NCBI GenBank assembly: GCA_017164015.1
Contig: CP071065.1
Coordinates: forward strand, 3,415,918-3,479,917
Direction: 5' to 3'
Origin: Nostoc sp. UHCC 0702
GTDB taxonomy: Bacteria > Cyanobacteriota > Cyanobacteriia > Cyanobacteriales > Nostocaceae
DNA length: 64,000 nt
Part shown: positions 10,367-19,497 of the stretch, in pieces
Layout: each line of letters starts with the position of its first letter
Numbering within the stretch: position 1 is the stretch's first letter
Position numbers and translations under genes: made by a program
The notes under the pieces: model-generated
The model's input: only the letters and a program-made list of their open reading frames with translations
The model's database searches: none
What the model was told of the DNA's origin: nothing

Positions 10367-11086
10367 ATGACACTTGTTTACCCACGCCGTCAACGACAGC
10401 TCGAAAGTTTAGTCAGAAAGTTAGGTCTGCCACCACAAGCGCCCATCAAATGGCAACTGCTGGATTTGGCGCTGACTCATCCTACTGTCTCTGAATCAGC
10501 AAATTATGAACAACTAGAATTTGTCGGTGATGCAGTGGTAAGACTGGCGGCGGCTGTTGTGTTGTGGGAAAATTATCCAGATTGTCAAGTGGGAGATTTT
10601 GCAGCCATTCGTTCGGTGTTGGTGAGCGATCGCATTCTCGCCCAACTAGCAAGAGAATATGGTTTAGAATTATACTTACTCGTAGCTGGTAGTGCTACTA
10701 GTGATAAAGTTGGGCAAGAGTCAAGACTAGCAGACGCTTTTGAAGCTGTTTTGGGTGCGCTTTATCTCAGCACTAATAATTTAGACCTGATTCGCCCTTG
10801 GCTCGACTCACATTTCCAACGACTAACAACAGAAATTCGCCTCGACCCCGCTAGACTTAACTACAAAGCTGCCTTGCAAGAATGGACTCAGGCACAGTTT
10901 AAAGTTTTGCCTGAGTATCGGGTTGTAGAAGTTAATCAAACTAATCGCAATCAAGAGCGTTTCATCGCTGAAGTCTGGCTGCACGGTAACAAACTAGGTG
11001 AAGGTAAAGGACGCTCAATCAAAACTGCTGAACAAGCCGCCGCTAAAGTAGCTTTTTTAGCAATTTCTAACCAGGGAAGTTCTTGA
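10367..11086 (+). CDS. rnc: Ribonuclease III
   Basis: A 239-residue RNase III. The N-terminal catalytic domain has the signature YEQLEFVGDAVV (about 47-58, acidic residues E51 and D55) and the second acidic motif DAFEAVLGALY. A C-terminal double-stranded-RNA-binding domain (about 165-235) includes GEGKGRSIKTAEQAAAKVA. It cleaves double-stranded RNA in rRNA processing and antisense regulation. The ATG at 10367 is preceded directly by a TTG and by C-rich repeats, with no visible Shine-Dalgarno site. Cyanobacteria often carry more than one RNase III homologue; this is a full-length one. Confidence 0.93.
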   Translation: MTLVYPRRQRQLESLVRKLGLPPQAPIKWQLLDLALTHPTVSESANYEQLEFVGDAVVRLAAAVVLWENYPDCQVGDFAAIRSVLVSDRILAQLAREYGLELYLLVAGSATSDKVGQESRLADAFEAVLGALYLSTNNLDLIRPWLDSHFQRLTTEIRLDPARLNYKAALQEWTQAQFKVLPEYRVVEVNQTNRNQERFIAEVWLHGNKLGEGKGRSIKTAEQAAAKVAFLAISNQGSS

Positions 11087-11230
11087 GTATTCATATTAAG
11101 TTGTATTTAAAAATAGTGGCTTTAAAAGCAGGGGAGCAGGGGAGCAGGGGAGAGGGGGGAACAGAGGGATAATTCTTCACTTTGCGCCTCCTAACTCTTA
11201 ACTCCGCGCCTCTTAACTATTGACGATTGA

Positions 11231-11275
11231 TAATTTGCCACTGACTATTGACTATTGACTATTGACTATTGACTA
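11231..11275. repeat. GACTATT heptamer array abutting a start codon
   Basis: About five copies of GACTATT end immediately before the ATG at 11276. Together with G-rich repeats at 11130-11160 they make up the whole 190-bp gap after rnc. Confidence 0.85.
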
Positions 11276-12430
11276 ATGATTAAAATCGCGATTATCGGGG
11301 TTGGGCGCTGGGGAGTGCATTTACTACGGAATTTTCTAGCACATCCCCAGGTAAGTGTAGTGGCGGTGGTAGATCCACATCCAGAAAGATTGGCGGCGGT
11401 GAAGCAGCAATTTAATTTAGATGAAAATATACTACTAACAACACAGTGGCAAGATTTGCAACAAGTGCCAGGATTGACAGCAGTGGCGATCGCTACTCCC
11501 GCTTCCACCCACTATGCTTTAATTGAGGACGCTCTCAAGCAGGGATACCATGTTTTGGCAGAAAAACCCTTAACCCTCGACCCAGGAGAATGTCTGGAAC
11601 TTTGCCAGTTAGCACAGCAACAGCATCTAATACTAATGGTTGACCATACCTACTTATTTCATCCAGCGGTTGAGCAAGGGCAAACAGTAGTTAAAGCAGG
11701 CAAATTAGGCGACTTACGCTATGGCTACGCCACCCGTACCCATTTAGGCCCAGTGCGGCAAGATGTCGATGCCCTCTGGGACTTAGCCATTCACGATATT
11801 GCTATCTTTAACAACTGGCTAGGCCAAGTACCTGTAAAAGTACAAGCAACAGGTACTATTTGGTTACAGAAGTATTCTCCCTCATCTCCCTCATCCCCCT
11901 CATCTCCCTCATCTCCCTCATCTCCCTCATCCCCCTCATCTCCCTCATCTCCCTCATCCCCACGGCAGTTGCTCCACTTGGGGAGACCCCAAGACCGCAC
12001 TGCCTCATCATCTCAGGGTTTAGCTGATTTAGTCTGGGTGACACTGACATACCCCGATGGTTTTCAAGCATATATTCATTTGTGCTGGCTGAATCCTGAT
12101 AAACAACGGCGGCTTGTGGTTGTGGGTAGCCTTGGCAGCTTGATTTTTGATGAAATGTCACCCTCATCACCTTTGACCGTACTACATGGTGAGTTTGAAA
12201 TTCAAAATAATCACTTTCTCCCTGTGAATCAAAAGCGAGAGGTGTTGCAACTGCCAACAGGAGAACCATTGCAGCGAGTTTGCGATCGCTTTGTCGTTTC
12301 TATCCTCTACAATACTCCCCCAGAGATTTCATCGGGCTGGGTAGGCACAGAGTTAGTTCAAATTCTCGCCGCCCTCTCGGTATCTCTCAACCAAGGGGGT
12401 CAACCTGTTTTTTTAAAAGACCAGGGATAG
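11276..12430 (+). CDS. Gfo/Idh/MocA-family oxidoreductase with in-frame repeat insertion
   Basis: A 384-residue NAD(P)-dependent oxidoreductase. It has an N-terminal Rossmann motif IIGVGRWG, the family motif EKPL (97-100) and the C-terminal-domain segment DLAIHDIAIF with the likely catalytic His173. The substrate is unknown, probably a sugar or cyclitol. Residues 201-229 are a pure Ser-Ser-Pro repeat encoded by about ten 9-bp CTCATCTCC units. They are followed by about 19 residues encoded by a 41-bp palindromic element (11964-12004), after which the family fold resumes (LADLVWVTLTYPDG). The insertion lies between beta strands of the C-terminal sheet and keeps frame, so the gene may still be functional. 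The start codon abuts a heptamer array. Confidence 0.85.
   Translation: MIKIAIIGVGRWGVHLLRNFLAHPQVSVVAVVDPHPERLAAVKQQFNLDENILLTTQWQDLQQVPGLTAVAIATPASTHYALIEDALKQGYHVLAEKPLTLDPGECLELCQLAQQQHLILMVDHTYLFHPAVEQGQTVVKAGKLGDLRYGYATRTHLGPVRQDVDALWDLAIHDIAIFNNWLGQVPVKVQATGTIWLQKYSPSSPSSPSSPSSPSSPSSPSSPSSPSSPRQLLHLGRPQDRTASSSQGLADLVWVTLTYPDGFQAYIHLCWLNPDKQRRLVVVGSLGSLIFDEMSPSSPLTVLHGEFEIQNNHFLPVNQKREVLQLPTGEPLQRVCDRFVVSILYNTPPEISSGWVGTELVQILAALSVSLNQGGQPVFLKDQG
11876..12004 (+). repeat. 9-bp tandem array plus palindromic element inside a gene
   Basis: 11876-11962 holds about ten CTCATCTCC units. 11964-12004 is a ~41-bp element beginning GGCAGTTGCTCC and ending GACCGCACTGCC, with an inner palindrome CTTGGGGAGACCCCAAG. 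Relatives of the element occur at 52557-52596 and 54576-54614. Everything here is in frame with the Gfo/Idh gene. Confidence 0.9.
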
Positions 12431-12481
12431 GGAGCAGGGGAGATGAGGGAGATCAGGGGGATGAGGGAGAAGTTGCAAATA

Positions 12482-12658
12482 ATATCATGTCCGTTTAAAC
12501 ACTTATGATATCTGTGGAGGTCGGTAATTGGTAATTGGGAATTGGTAATTGGGAATTGGTAATTGGTAATTGGTTTTGAGTATTACCTATTACCCATTAG
12601 CCATTACCTATTACCAAGCAAACCGACTATATCGTAAGTAATTAGCCGAACTTGATAT
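12482..12658 (-). mobile_element. MITE-like element, copy 1 of 3 (177 bp)
   Basis: It starts ATATCATGTCCG and ends CGAACTTGATAT. The two ends form ~30-bp imperfect inverted repeats (shared ATATCA, GT, CG, TAA, ACTTA, GATAT). The middle is tandem GGTAATT/GGGAATT heptamers. Near-identical ends occur in opposite orientation at 24221-24383 and 26038-26210. There is no transposase, so it would be non-autonomous. Confidence 0.8.
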
Positions 12659-12688
12659 AACTTCTTTTTCCCAGTCCCCAGTCCCCAT

Positions 12689-14719
12689 TTAACATTTGTA
12701 AGTGTTCTCCACAAGCGTTAGCTCAGAATTGTCTCCAGCTAAATCTGTTTTATTAGAACCATAAACCCCAATGGAGTCATCTCGAAGACTGTCTTCTCGA
12801 GGGGTAAGATAAGAATCTTCAGAGGAATCTCCCAGATTTTCTAAACCCTCTTCCTCTCCTGGAGGAGGTAAAGGCGAGATGTCAATCATAGACAAGGTAA
12901 TTTTTACTGTCGTGCCTTGATTGAGTCCCGCACTCTCAAGAGTAATGCTACCTCCCATGAGTTCAATTAAGTTCCTAGAAATTGCCAATCCCAATCCTGT
13001 ACCCTCAATCTTGCGTGTGGTGCTACCATTCACCATCACAAAGGGGCGAAATAGTTTGTGCTGTTGGGCAGGTTCAATGCCTAAACCTGTATCTGTGACA
13101 GTAATAATTACCTGAGATTTGCCGCTATTGTGTTGAATAGTTGTAGTAATTGTGATATTACCCTCGTCGGTGAATTTAGTGGCATTGCCAATTACATTGA
13201 TGAGTACCTGCCTCAACTTTGCCGCATCTGCCATTACAGAAATCGGCTCATTACCTAGGTCAATTTTTAACTGCAAGCCTTTTTGTTGAATATTTACTGA
13301 TTGTAAATTAATGACATCTTGCAGTATTTGCCGCAAATCAATTTGTTCTGTCACTACTGAAAGTTTACCTGCTTCGATTTTGGAAATATCAAGCAGATCA
13401 TTAATAATTCCTAGCAAGTGAATCGCTGTTTCATCGGCACGCTTGAGGAATTCCATTTCTTCTTCTCGACTATCACACATGCCATCTCGAACTAGACGCA
13501 CGCAGTTAATAATTATATTTAATGGGTTTCGCAACTCGTGGGAAGTTGTAGCTAAAAACTGACTTTTGATCTGGTTAGCTGATTTTGCTTCTTTCCAAGC
13601 AATTTCTAGTTCTTCTGCCCAGGCTTTGAGTCTTTCAACCATTTGGTCTAGTGCTTGCGCTAGTTGATTGAATTCTCGGATTTGGAAGTTGTGAGGAACT
13701 GGTTGTGCGGCGTGGTGGCTGTGAATATTTAAAGCATAGTCTCGTAGTTCTTCTACAGGACGTGCAAGGTAAGGAGCCAAATAAAGCGATGCCAATAAAC
13801 TCGCACCAATCAAGCCCACTGTTAAAACTATGAGGATGAGTTTTATTTCCTCTAAACCAAACAAAGCATTATCTACACTAGTGACAGCTAGAAGTACCCA
13901 TTTTTGACCCTGCTGGTTTGTAACAGGATTAGCAATAGTTGTATAGCCACAAACTAATTCTTCACCTTCTTCAAAAGATAAATTTAGCGAATTATTTTGA
14001 GCAGCGATCGCATTTTTGACAATGCTTTGTAGTTGGGAAGCATCTGGGTGTTGTTTGATATTAGTCCCGACTCGCTCTGGCAAGGGGTGTGCTAAAATCG
14101 TGCCGTCCTCGGCAATGACTAACATCGAGCCTGTGAGCGAACCTGGCTGATAATGAGTTTTCTGATAAAGTGCCGACTGAAGACTCAAAGTATATTTTAA
14201 TTGCCCAGTTTGATTGTAGACTGGGGCAGATAAGACCAATTCCAGTTGGTTGTGTGTGTTTCGTTGACCAGTTATTCCTGCTTTTGGAGGTAATATTGTC
14301 TTGACATCAACCCCGTCATTTGGGAAAGATGATCTCAATTCTGTAATGGCTTTGTTACCGCATGTACTAGCAATGATGTCACCGTTTTGCACATTGGTTA
14401 ATTGCAGGCATTCAATGTAGGTTGGCAGTTGTTGTGCTAGCTGCGTGAGAAATTGTTGTACTTCCAGAGGCGAACCAGACTGAACAACCGTTGTGCGACT
14501 GGCAACTAGTAAGCTAGTTCTGAGAGTAGCGATCGCACTGACAATCTTTTCTCCTTTAATAATGGCGCTTTCTGTGAGATTTTGACCAGCAGTTTTCAAT
14601 AGACTGGTGCGTGTCTTATTCAAAGCGACAATCTGCCCTACAAATAAAACCGGGAAAAATAGAAGCAAAATTCTTGTAACTAAAATACGACGAAAGGATG
14701 ATTGACGCTGCTTAGCCAT
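12689..14719 (-). CDS. Membrane sensor histidine kinase (Cache-HAMP-HisKA-HATPase)
   Basis: A 676-residue hybrid-free sensor kinase. Residues about 14-34 form a membrane segment, 35-289 a periplasmic double-Cache-like ligand domain, and 290-317 a second membrane segment. HAMP plus coiled coil (about 318-385) follow, then HisKA with TTSHELRNPLN (phospho-acceptor His394) and HATPase with N-box VIGNATKF, DTGLGI and GTGLGLAIS. The acidic C-terminal tail after STALLS-like TLSMID is about 60 residues and looks disordered. I start at the ATG at 14719 because the upstream TTG adds residues with no similarity. No response regulator gene is adjacent, so the partner is elsewhere. The ligand cannot be told. 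Confidence 0.9.
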   Translation of the reverse strand: MAKQRQSSFRRILVTRILLLFFPVLFVGQIVALNKTRTSLLKTAGQNLTESAIIKGEKIVSAIATLRTSLLVASRTTVVQSGSPLEVQQFLTQLAQQLPTYIECLQLTNVQNGDIIASTCGNKAITELRSSFPNDGVDVKTILPPKAGITGQRNTHNQLELVLSAPVYNQTGQLKYTLSLQSALYQKTHYQPGSLTGSMLVIAEDGTILAHPLPERVGTNIKQHPDASQLQSIVKNAIAAQNNSLNLSFEEGEELVCGYTTIANPVTNQQGQKWVLLAVTSVDNALFGLEEIKLILIVLTVGLIGASLLASLYLAPYLARPVEELRDYALNIHSHHAAQPVPHNFQIREFNQLAQALDQMVERLKAWAEELEIAWKEAKSANQIKSQFLATTSHELRNPLNIIINCVRLVRDGMCDSREEEMEFLKRADETAIHLLGIINDLLDISKIEAGKLSVVTEQIDLRQILQDVINLQSVNIQQKGLQLKIDLGNEPISVMADAAKLRQVLINVIGNATKFTDEGNITITTTIQHNSGKSQVIITVTDTGLGIEPAQQHKLFRPFVMVNGSTTRKIEGTGLGLAISRNLIELMGGSITLESAGLNQGTTVKITLSMIDISPLPPPGEEEGLENLGDSSEDSYLTPREDSLRDDSIGVYGSNKTDLAGDNSELTLVENTYKC

Positions 14720-15009
14720 CGCTTGTCTCACTTCGCATCTGCAAACCACAACAGCAACGATATGCAATTAGACCAGAGAAAGGAGACATTTTATGAAGTT
14801 ATAAAAACTTTGTTATTAGCCCCTGACAATATCAAGTATTTATAACGTGAAAAGAAACATGCTATACCAAAACTCGTGTAGTGTAGATATGAAAGTGACT
14901 TTTGTTGCATACAGATACAGTTATGAACTTGGTAAACGTGAGCTTGCAGGCATAGATTTTTGAGATCGACACACTAGCAAAGAAATATCCAGACTATCAA
15001 ACCAACCTA

Positions 15010-15762
15010 ATGGTGCAACATCGTCCTCACACCACAGTAGTTTTGGCAATGAGTGCAGATGGCAAGATAGCAGATTTCAGGCGATCGCCTGCTCGGTTTG
15101 GCTCAGGGGCTGATAAAGCACACCTAGAAAAACAAATCGCTGCCTCTGATGCCGTTTTGTTCGGTGCTGGCACTCTTCGTGCCTACGGTACTACACTTAC
15201 CGTATCACAACCAATTCTGCTGCAACATCGAATACAGAAGGGCAAGCCTACCCAACCGGTTCATATAGTCATTTCACACTCTGCTGATCTCAATCCGGAA
15301 ATTAACTTTTTTCGGCAACCAATCAAACGCTGGTTGCTCACGACAACAGCGGGGGCAATCTCTTGGCAAAAGCGCTTAGACCAAAAAAAAGCCCTACACC
15401 TGACAAATTTGGGAACTAAAGACCAAGAGTATCCTCCAGAATTTGAACAGATTTTAGTTTTTGAAACACCAATAGGGACAATTGATACTCTAGCTGCTTT
15501 GGAACACTTGGCATCTCTAGATATAACACGCCTAGCAGTTTTGGGTGGTGGCGAATTAGTAGCTTTTATGCTGGAATCAGATTTAATAGATGAACTATGG
15601 CTTACCGTCTGTCCGCTGATTTTGGGTGGTGCAACAGCACCAACACCAGTAGAGGGTAAAGGATTTTTATCTCAACTAGCTCCCAAATTAGAACTTTTGG
15701 AAGTTCAAACAGTCGAGCAGGAAGTATTTTTGCACTATCGCCTGCAACGACCAGCAGATTAG
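15010..15762 (+). CDS. RibD C-terminal domain protein (pyrimidine reductase/DHFR-like)
   Basis: A 250-residue protein with the fold of the reductase half of RibD. It has the N-terminal TTVVLAMSADGKIAD, SDAVLFGAGTLRAYG and a C-terminal LGGGELVAFMLESDLIDELWLTVCPLILGG. Family members reduce 5-amino-6-ribosylaminouracil phosphate with NADPH in riboflavin synthesis, or act as uncharacterised relatives. There is no deaminase domain, so it could supply the reductase step only if the deaminase is separate; it could equally serve another pathway. The next gene lies 88 bp downstream after C-rich repeats. Confidence 0.85.
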   Translation: MVQHRPHTTVVLAMSADGKIADFRRSPARFGSGADKAHLEKQIAASDAVLFGAGTLRAYGTTLTVSQPILLQHRIQKGKPTQPVHIVISHSADLNPEINFFRQPIKRWLLTTTAGAISWQKRLDQKKALHLTNLGTKDQEYPPEFEQILVFETPIGTIDTLAALEHLASLDITRLAVLGGGELVAFMLESDLIDELWLTVCPLILGGATAPTPVEGKGFLSQLAPKLELLEVQTVEQEVFLHYRLQRPAD

Positions 15763-15850
15763 ATTACCTTAAATTGGGAATGGGGAATTGGGCATTAGTC
15801 ATTTTCTCCCCCTGCTCCCCCTGCTCCCCTGCTCCCCTAGCCCCCCTGAC

Positions 15851-17029
15851 ATGGAACAACTCAAGCCTCGCTATTCTATTGTTTGGATCAATAAAATCGC
15901 CGAAGTACCCCTTCAGGCCTGGGATGCTTTGGCAGTGCCACTCAAAACTCCCTTTTTAGAGTGGCGGTGGCTGAACCATCTGGAAACTTCTCACAGTGCT
16001 ACGGCTAAAACTGGCTGGTTGCCAAATCACTTGACGCTGTGGCGCGACAGAACACTGATTGCAGCAGCCCCACTCTACTTGAAAGGACATAGCCAAGGTG
16101 AATTTGTATTCGATCACCAGTGGGCAGAGTTAAGCGATCGCATCGGTGTAGAATACTATCCTAAACTGCTGGGGATGGCACCATTTACCCCTGCTGAAGG
16201 CTATCGCTTTTTAGTTGCCCCTGGAGAAGATGAAGAGGAAATTACAGCGATGATGCTGCACGAAATTGACAGTTTCTGCAACAAAAATCGCATTTCTGGC
16301 TGTCATTTTCTCTATGTTGATCCCGAATGGCGACCAATGTTGGAACGGCAAGGTTTTACAGCTTGGTTACACCACAGTTATATCTGGGAAAATGTCGGAT
16401 TTAAAACTTTTGATGATTATTTAACACTATTCAATGCTAACCAGCGCCGTAATATTAAACGAGAACGCAAAGCAGTAGAAAAGGTGGGTTTACGACTACA
16501 ACCGCTCACTGGTGATGAAATTCCTAAAAATTTGTTTTCTTTGATGTATCAGTTCTACGCTGATACTTGTGATAAGTTCGGCTGGTGGGGTAGCAAGTAC
16601 TTAACAAAGCGGTTTTTTGAACAGCTACACAGCGATTATCGCCATCGGGTGGTATTTTTCGCCGCATATCATGAGCAAGATGAACGTCAACCTGTTGGTA
16701 TGTCTTTTTGTTTATTTAAGGGTGATCAATTATATGGGCGATATTGGGGTAGTTTCCAAGAAATAGATTGCTTGCATTTTGATGCTTGCTATTATGCACC
16801 GATTGAGTGGGCGATCGCTAATGGCATCCAAATTTTTGACCCAGGTGCAGGTGGACGCCATAAAAAGCGTCGTGGTTTTCCGGCTATGCCTAATCACAGT
16901 CTGCACCGCTTTTATAATAATCGTTTAGGGCAGATCTTACGTCCTTATATCAAGGAAGTCAATCAACTCGAACAGCAGGAAATAGATGCGATTAATGCAG
17001 AGTTGCCCTTTAGTCAAAAACAAAGTTAA
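15851..17029 (+). CDS. FemAB/GNAT-like N-acyltransferase (DUF482 family)
   Basis: A 392-residue protein of the peptidogalycan-biosynthesis/DUF482 family with a GNAT-type fold. Supporting segments are WRWLNHLETS, LTLWRDRTLIAAAPLYLKGHS, ANQRRNIKRERKAVEKVGL and the C-terminal DPGAGGRHKKRRGFPAMPNHSLHRF. It is probably cytoplasmic. Its acceptor substrate is unknown; cell-wall or lipid-linked amine acylation is the usual guess for the family. I use the ATG at 15851 (MEQLKPRYS). The in-frame codons before it are translated C-rich repeat (CTGCTCCC units) and not protein-like. Confidence 0.8.
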   Translation: MEQLKPRYSIVWINKIAEVPLQAWDALAVPLKTPFLEWRWLNHLETSHSATAKTGWLPNHLTLWRDRTLIAAAPLYLKGHSQGEFVFDHQWAELSDRIGVEYYPKLLGMAPFTPAEGYRFLVAPGEDEEEITAMMLHEIDSFCNKNRISGCHFLYVDPEWRPMLERQGFTAWLHHSYIWENVGFKTFDDYLTLFNANQRRNIKRERKAVEKVGLRLQPLTGDEIPKNLFSLMYQFYADTCDKFGWWGSKYLTKRFFEQLHSDYRHRVVFFAAYHEQDERQPVGMSFCLFKGDQLYGRYWGSFQEIDCLHFDACYYAPIEWAIANGIQIFDPGAGGRHKKRRGFPAMPNHSLHRFYNNRLGQILRPYIKEVNQLEQQEIDAINAELPFSQKQS

Positions 17030-17058
17030 AGGTCAATAATTGCTATTTTTATGATAAG

Positions 17059-17087
17059 ATGCCGAACAAATCTCTTTTGTTCGGCAT
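17059..17087 (+). terminator. Inverted repeat, possible terminator
   Basis: ATGCCGAACAAA (17059-17070) pairs with TTTGTTCGGCAT (17076-17087) over a 5-nt loop, 30 bp after the FemAB-like gene. The stem is strong, but there is no clean T-run after it. Confidence 0.55.
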
Positions 17088-17413
17088 TCAAAACTGTTTA
17101 TCGAATTGTAAGATAACGTGAGTTCGACAAGTGCTGTTTTGACCTCTCCCCCAGCCCCTCTCCTTCTAGGAGAGGGGAGTAAAACCCTTATTTTTCGTTA
17201 CTCCTCCCTCGCCTTTTAGGAGAGGGAGGTCGGGAGGGAGAGGTTCATCGAACTCACGTAATTTTAAGACTTCTGTGTACACCGTAGCTCCTTTTAGGAG
17301 AGGGAGGTCGGGGGGCTTAGGGGCCCCCACGATAGTGGAGTTGGGGGGAAAGAGGTTCATCGAACTCACGTTGAAATGAAACTGAAGTGCGATCGCGATT
17401 TATACTACCCAAA
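17088..17413. repeat. Gap of palindromic dispersed repeats
   Basis: No gene. It contains several copies of the non-coding motif CTCCTTTTAGGAGAGGGAGG and three copies, in both orientations, of ACGTGAGTTCGA (around 17117, 17249 and 17359). The segment from 17376 (ATGAAACTGAAGTGCGATCGC-like start) to the stop of the next gene is repeated at 17821, as part of the TPR duplication. Confidence 0.7.
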
Positions 17414-17743
17414 TTAAAATTCACCCTCTTCAATGCCTTGGCGAATAATTTCTTCGTATTGTTGTACTGCCTCTGCCTTTTGTGATTCACCTCTTGAAGT
17501 GAAAATAGTAGCAGCTTTCTGGATATCCTCAATTCCTTTTTGTGGTTGTCCTTCTATAGCTAGAGTATTATCTCTATAAAAATAAGCCTCAGCATAGTTA
17601 GGATCAAGCTCAATTGCTCGCGTATATTCAGCAATTGCCTGTTGAGACTGCCCTTGTCCATCAAACTCACGCCCACGTCGGAAAAATTCTTCAGCTTTTT
17701 CCATAGATTCTGACTCTTGTCCTTGAGTGCTTGAGCTACACAA
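17414..17743 (-). pseudogene. Truncated duplicate of the neighbouring TPR gene
   Basis: A 109-codon frame nearly identical to the C-terminal 70% of the intact gene at 17860-18330 (MEKAEEFFRR ... YEEIIRQGIEEGEF), with a few substitutions such as FYRDNT for FYRGNT. Similarity stops at CSSS, where the intact gene continues into its export signal. Without a signal peptide or start context it is probably a dead copy. The duplicated DNA runs from about 17376 to 17748 and matches 17821 to 18194. Confidence 0.75.
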
Positions 17744-17859
17744 ATTATTTCATGAGGATATGTTCGGCAATTAACTCATTTTCCAACAGATGCTAACTTA
17801 CCTTTTTCCACAATTGTGAGATGAAACTGAAGTGCGATCGCAATTTCCACCACCCGAAG

Positions 17860-18330
17860 TCAAAATTCACCCTCTTCAATGCCTTGGCGAATAATTTCTT
17901 CGTATTGTTGTACTGCCTCTGCCTTTTGTAATTCACCTCTTAAAGTAAAAATAGCAGCAGCTTTCTGGATATCCTCAATTCCTTTTTGTGGTTGTCCTTC
18001 TAAAGCTAGAGTATTACCTCTATAAAAATAAGCCTCAGCATAGTTAGGATCAAGCTCAATTGCTCGCGTATATTCAGCAATTGCCTCTTGAGACTGCCCT
18101 TGTCCACCAAACTCACGCGCACGTCGGAAAAATTCTTCAGCTTTTTCCATAGACTCTGACTCTTGTTCTTGACTATTTGAACTACACAAATTATTTGAAT
18201 CCATGACTTGTCCATCAGGACAAGCTGACTGTTCCTGAGCTTTTGCTACAGAATAAAGAGTTACAGGAAAGATGATAAACGCAAAACATGCACCAAGTAT
18301 AAAAAACAGGTGCTTTGTTGTTGATTTCAT
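17860..18330 (-). CDS. Exported TPR-repeat protein
   Basis: A 156-residue protein. Residues 1-31 are a signal peptide (hydrophobic FFILGACFAFIIFPVTLYSVAKAQ, cleavage near AKA/Q). One clear TPR unit follows (AIAEYTRAIELDPNYAEAYFYRGNTLA), with helical flanks forming two to three TPRs in all. Two cysteines (ACPDG, LCSSN) may form a disulfide. It is probably a periplasmic scaffold. A good AGGAG lies 10 bp before the ATG. It follows the gene at 18357-18746 with 26 bp between, so the two are likely co-transcribed. A broken second copy lies directly downstream. Confidence 0.8.
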   Translation of the reverse strand: MKSTTKHLFFILGACFAFIIFPVTLYSVAKAQEQSACPDGQVMDSNNLCSSNSQEQESESMEKAEEFFRRAREFGGQGQSQEAIAEYTRAIELDPNYAEAYFYRGNTLALEGQPQKGIEDIQKAAAIFTLRGELQKAEAVQQYEEIIRQGIEEGEF

Positions 18331-18356
18331 TTAATACTACTCCTAATTTGAAGAGT

Positions 18357-18746
18357 TTATTGTTGTGCTAGATAATCCATTCTTTCTATCTCATTAGGCA
18401 ACAAACCCTCGAAGCGTAAAGTTGTCCGCTTCAGCACAAGCGGAACTACCCCATCTGGTTCTACATTAGCTATACCGACTTTGTTTTTCCTTAAGTTTGA
18501 GGGAAAAGGTCTACCGTTACTAGGAATCGGGGCACCTGGTTTGGGTGTGCTTAATGCAAACTTTTCAAATTTTTCTCCAACTTGAGTTAGTGAGATGCCT
18601 TGATTAATCGCAATTTGATCAAGTCTAATTTTAGTCAAAGGTGTTTGATTCGAATCAGCACAGGTTTGAGCTTGACCAGTAAACGGAGTCATAACAACCG
18701 TAGCCACTACCCCGATGAATAGCGGTATCTTTCCTAAGTAATTCAT
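18357..18746 (-). CDS. Small exported hypothetical protein
   Basis: A 129-residue protein starting at the ATG at 18746 (MNYLGKIPLF), with a signal peptide ending near GQAQ. The mature part has one visible cysteine (TCADSN) and a stretch KTTLRFEGLLPNEIERMDYLAQQ-like at the end. I do not recognise a domain. It is the first gene of a likely two-gene operon with the exported TPR protein, suggesting that both act outside the cytoplasmic membrane. Confidence 0.6.
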   Translation of the reverse strand: MNYLGKIPLFIGVVATVVMTPFTGQAQTCADSNQTPLTKIRLDQIAINQGISLTQVGEKFEKFALSTPKPGAPIPSNGRPFPSNLRKNKVGIANVEPDGVVPLVLKRTTLRFEGLLPNEIERMDYLAQQ

Positions 18747-19027
18747 GATTATAAATTGAAGTGAGTAAGCCTTGAGCAAGGCTTTTAAATTCTACTTAAA
18801 GGTCAATATATAGTTTTTTTTATAACAACGGGTACAGTATAATCATCCAATAATTTGTCGATAGTTTGCATGAAAAAGTATATTTTATTACTAAATAATC
18901 AAAGATTTTTTACGTAAAAGGATTCAAAAAGATATTAAAGATATGAAGAATACCAAGGAAGATAGGAATTACACTTGATATGTAGTGTAAAAACCCTCAA
19001 GAAAGAAATTTAATTTTTAGAGTAACT

Positions 19028-19411
19028 ATGAATTTGACGGTTGAAGATTTAGCAGCAATTGATGATAAACTTTCTGGGCGTCACATTGACCTTGACCCAA
19101 GTGGATATTTCATTATTTACTTGGATCGGGCAGCGGGGTTAATATATGCCAAGCATTTTACAAATGTAATTGACGATCGCGGTTTAGCTGTAGATCCAGA
19201 AACAGGAAAGGTGATTCCGGCGCGGGGAAAGGTAGAACGCACCCACACAACAGTGTTTAATGGGAGAACAGCAAAAGAACTGTGCGTCAAAATTTTTGAA
19301 GAAACTCAGCCCTGTCCAGTGACTCAATTAGACCATGCAGCCTATTTGGGTCGAGAATTTGTCCGCGCTGAGGTGGCTTTGGTGACAGGGCTTGAGTATG
19401 TTCAAGATTAA
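19028..19411 (+). CDS. DUF4346 family protein
   Basis: A 127-residue protein matching the small cyanobacterial DUF4346 family. Supporting segments are DLDPSGYFIIYLDRAAGLIYAKHF, GLAVDPETGKVIPARGKVERTHTTVFNGRTAKELC and QLDHAAYLGREFVRAEVAL. The HAAYLGRE segment is typical. The function is unknown; the same domain is found fused to dihydropteroate-synthase-like proteins in some organisms. It is cytosolic with no signal peptide. It has its own upstream region of about 280 bp, divergent from the exported-protein operon. Confidence 0.82.
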   Translation: MNLTVEDLAAIDDKLSGRHIDLDPSGYFIIYLDRAAGLIYAKHFTNVIDDRGLAVDPETGKVIPARGKVERTHTTVFNGRTAKELCVKIFEETQPCPVTQLDHAAYLGREFVRAEVALVTGLEYVQD

Positions 19412-19497
19412 GTTAGAACTGAGAATTGGAAAGTTAGAAGTTAAAAATTCATAACTCCTAACTCCTAACTCCTAACTCCCAACTCCTAACTCTCCCA

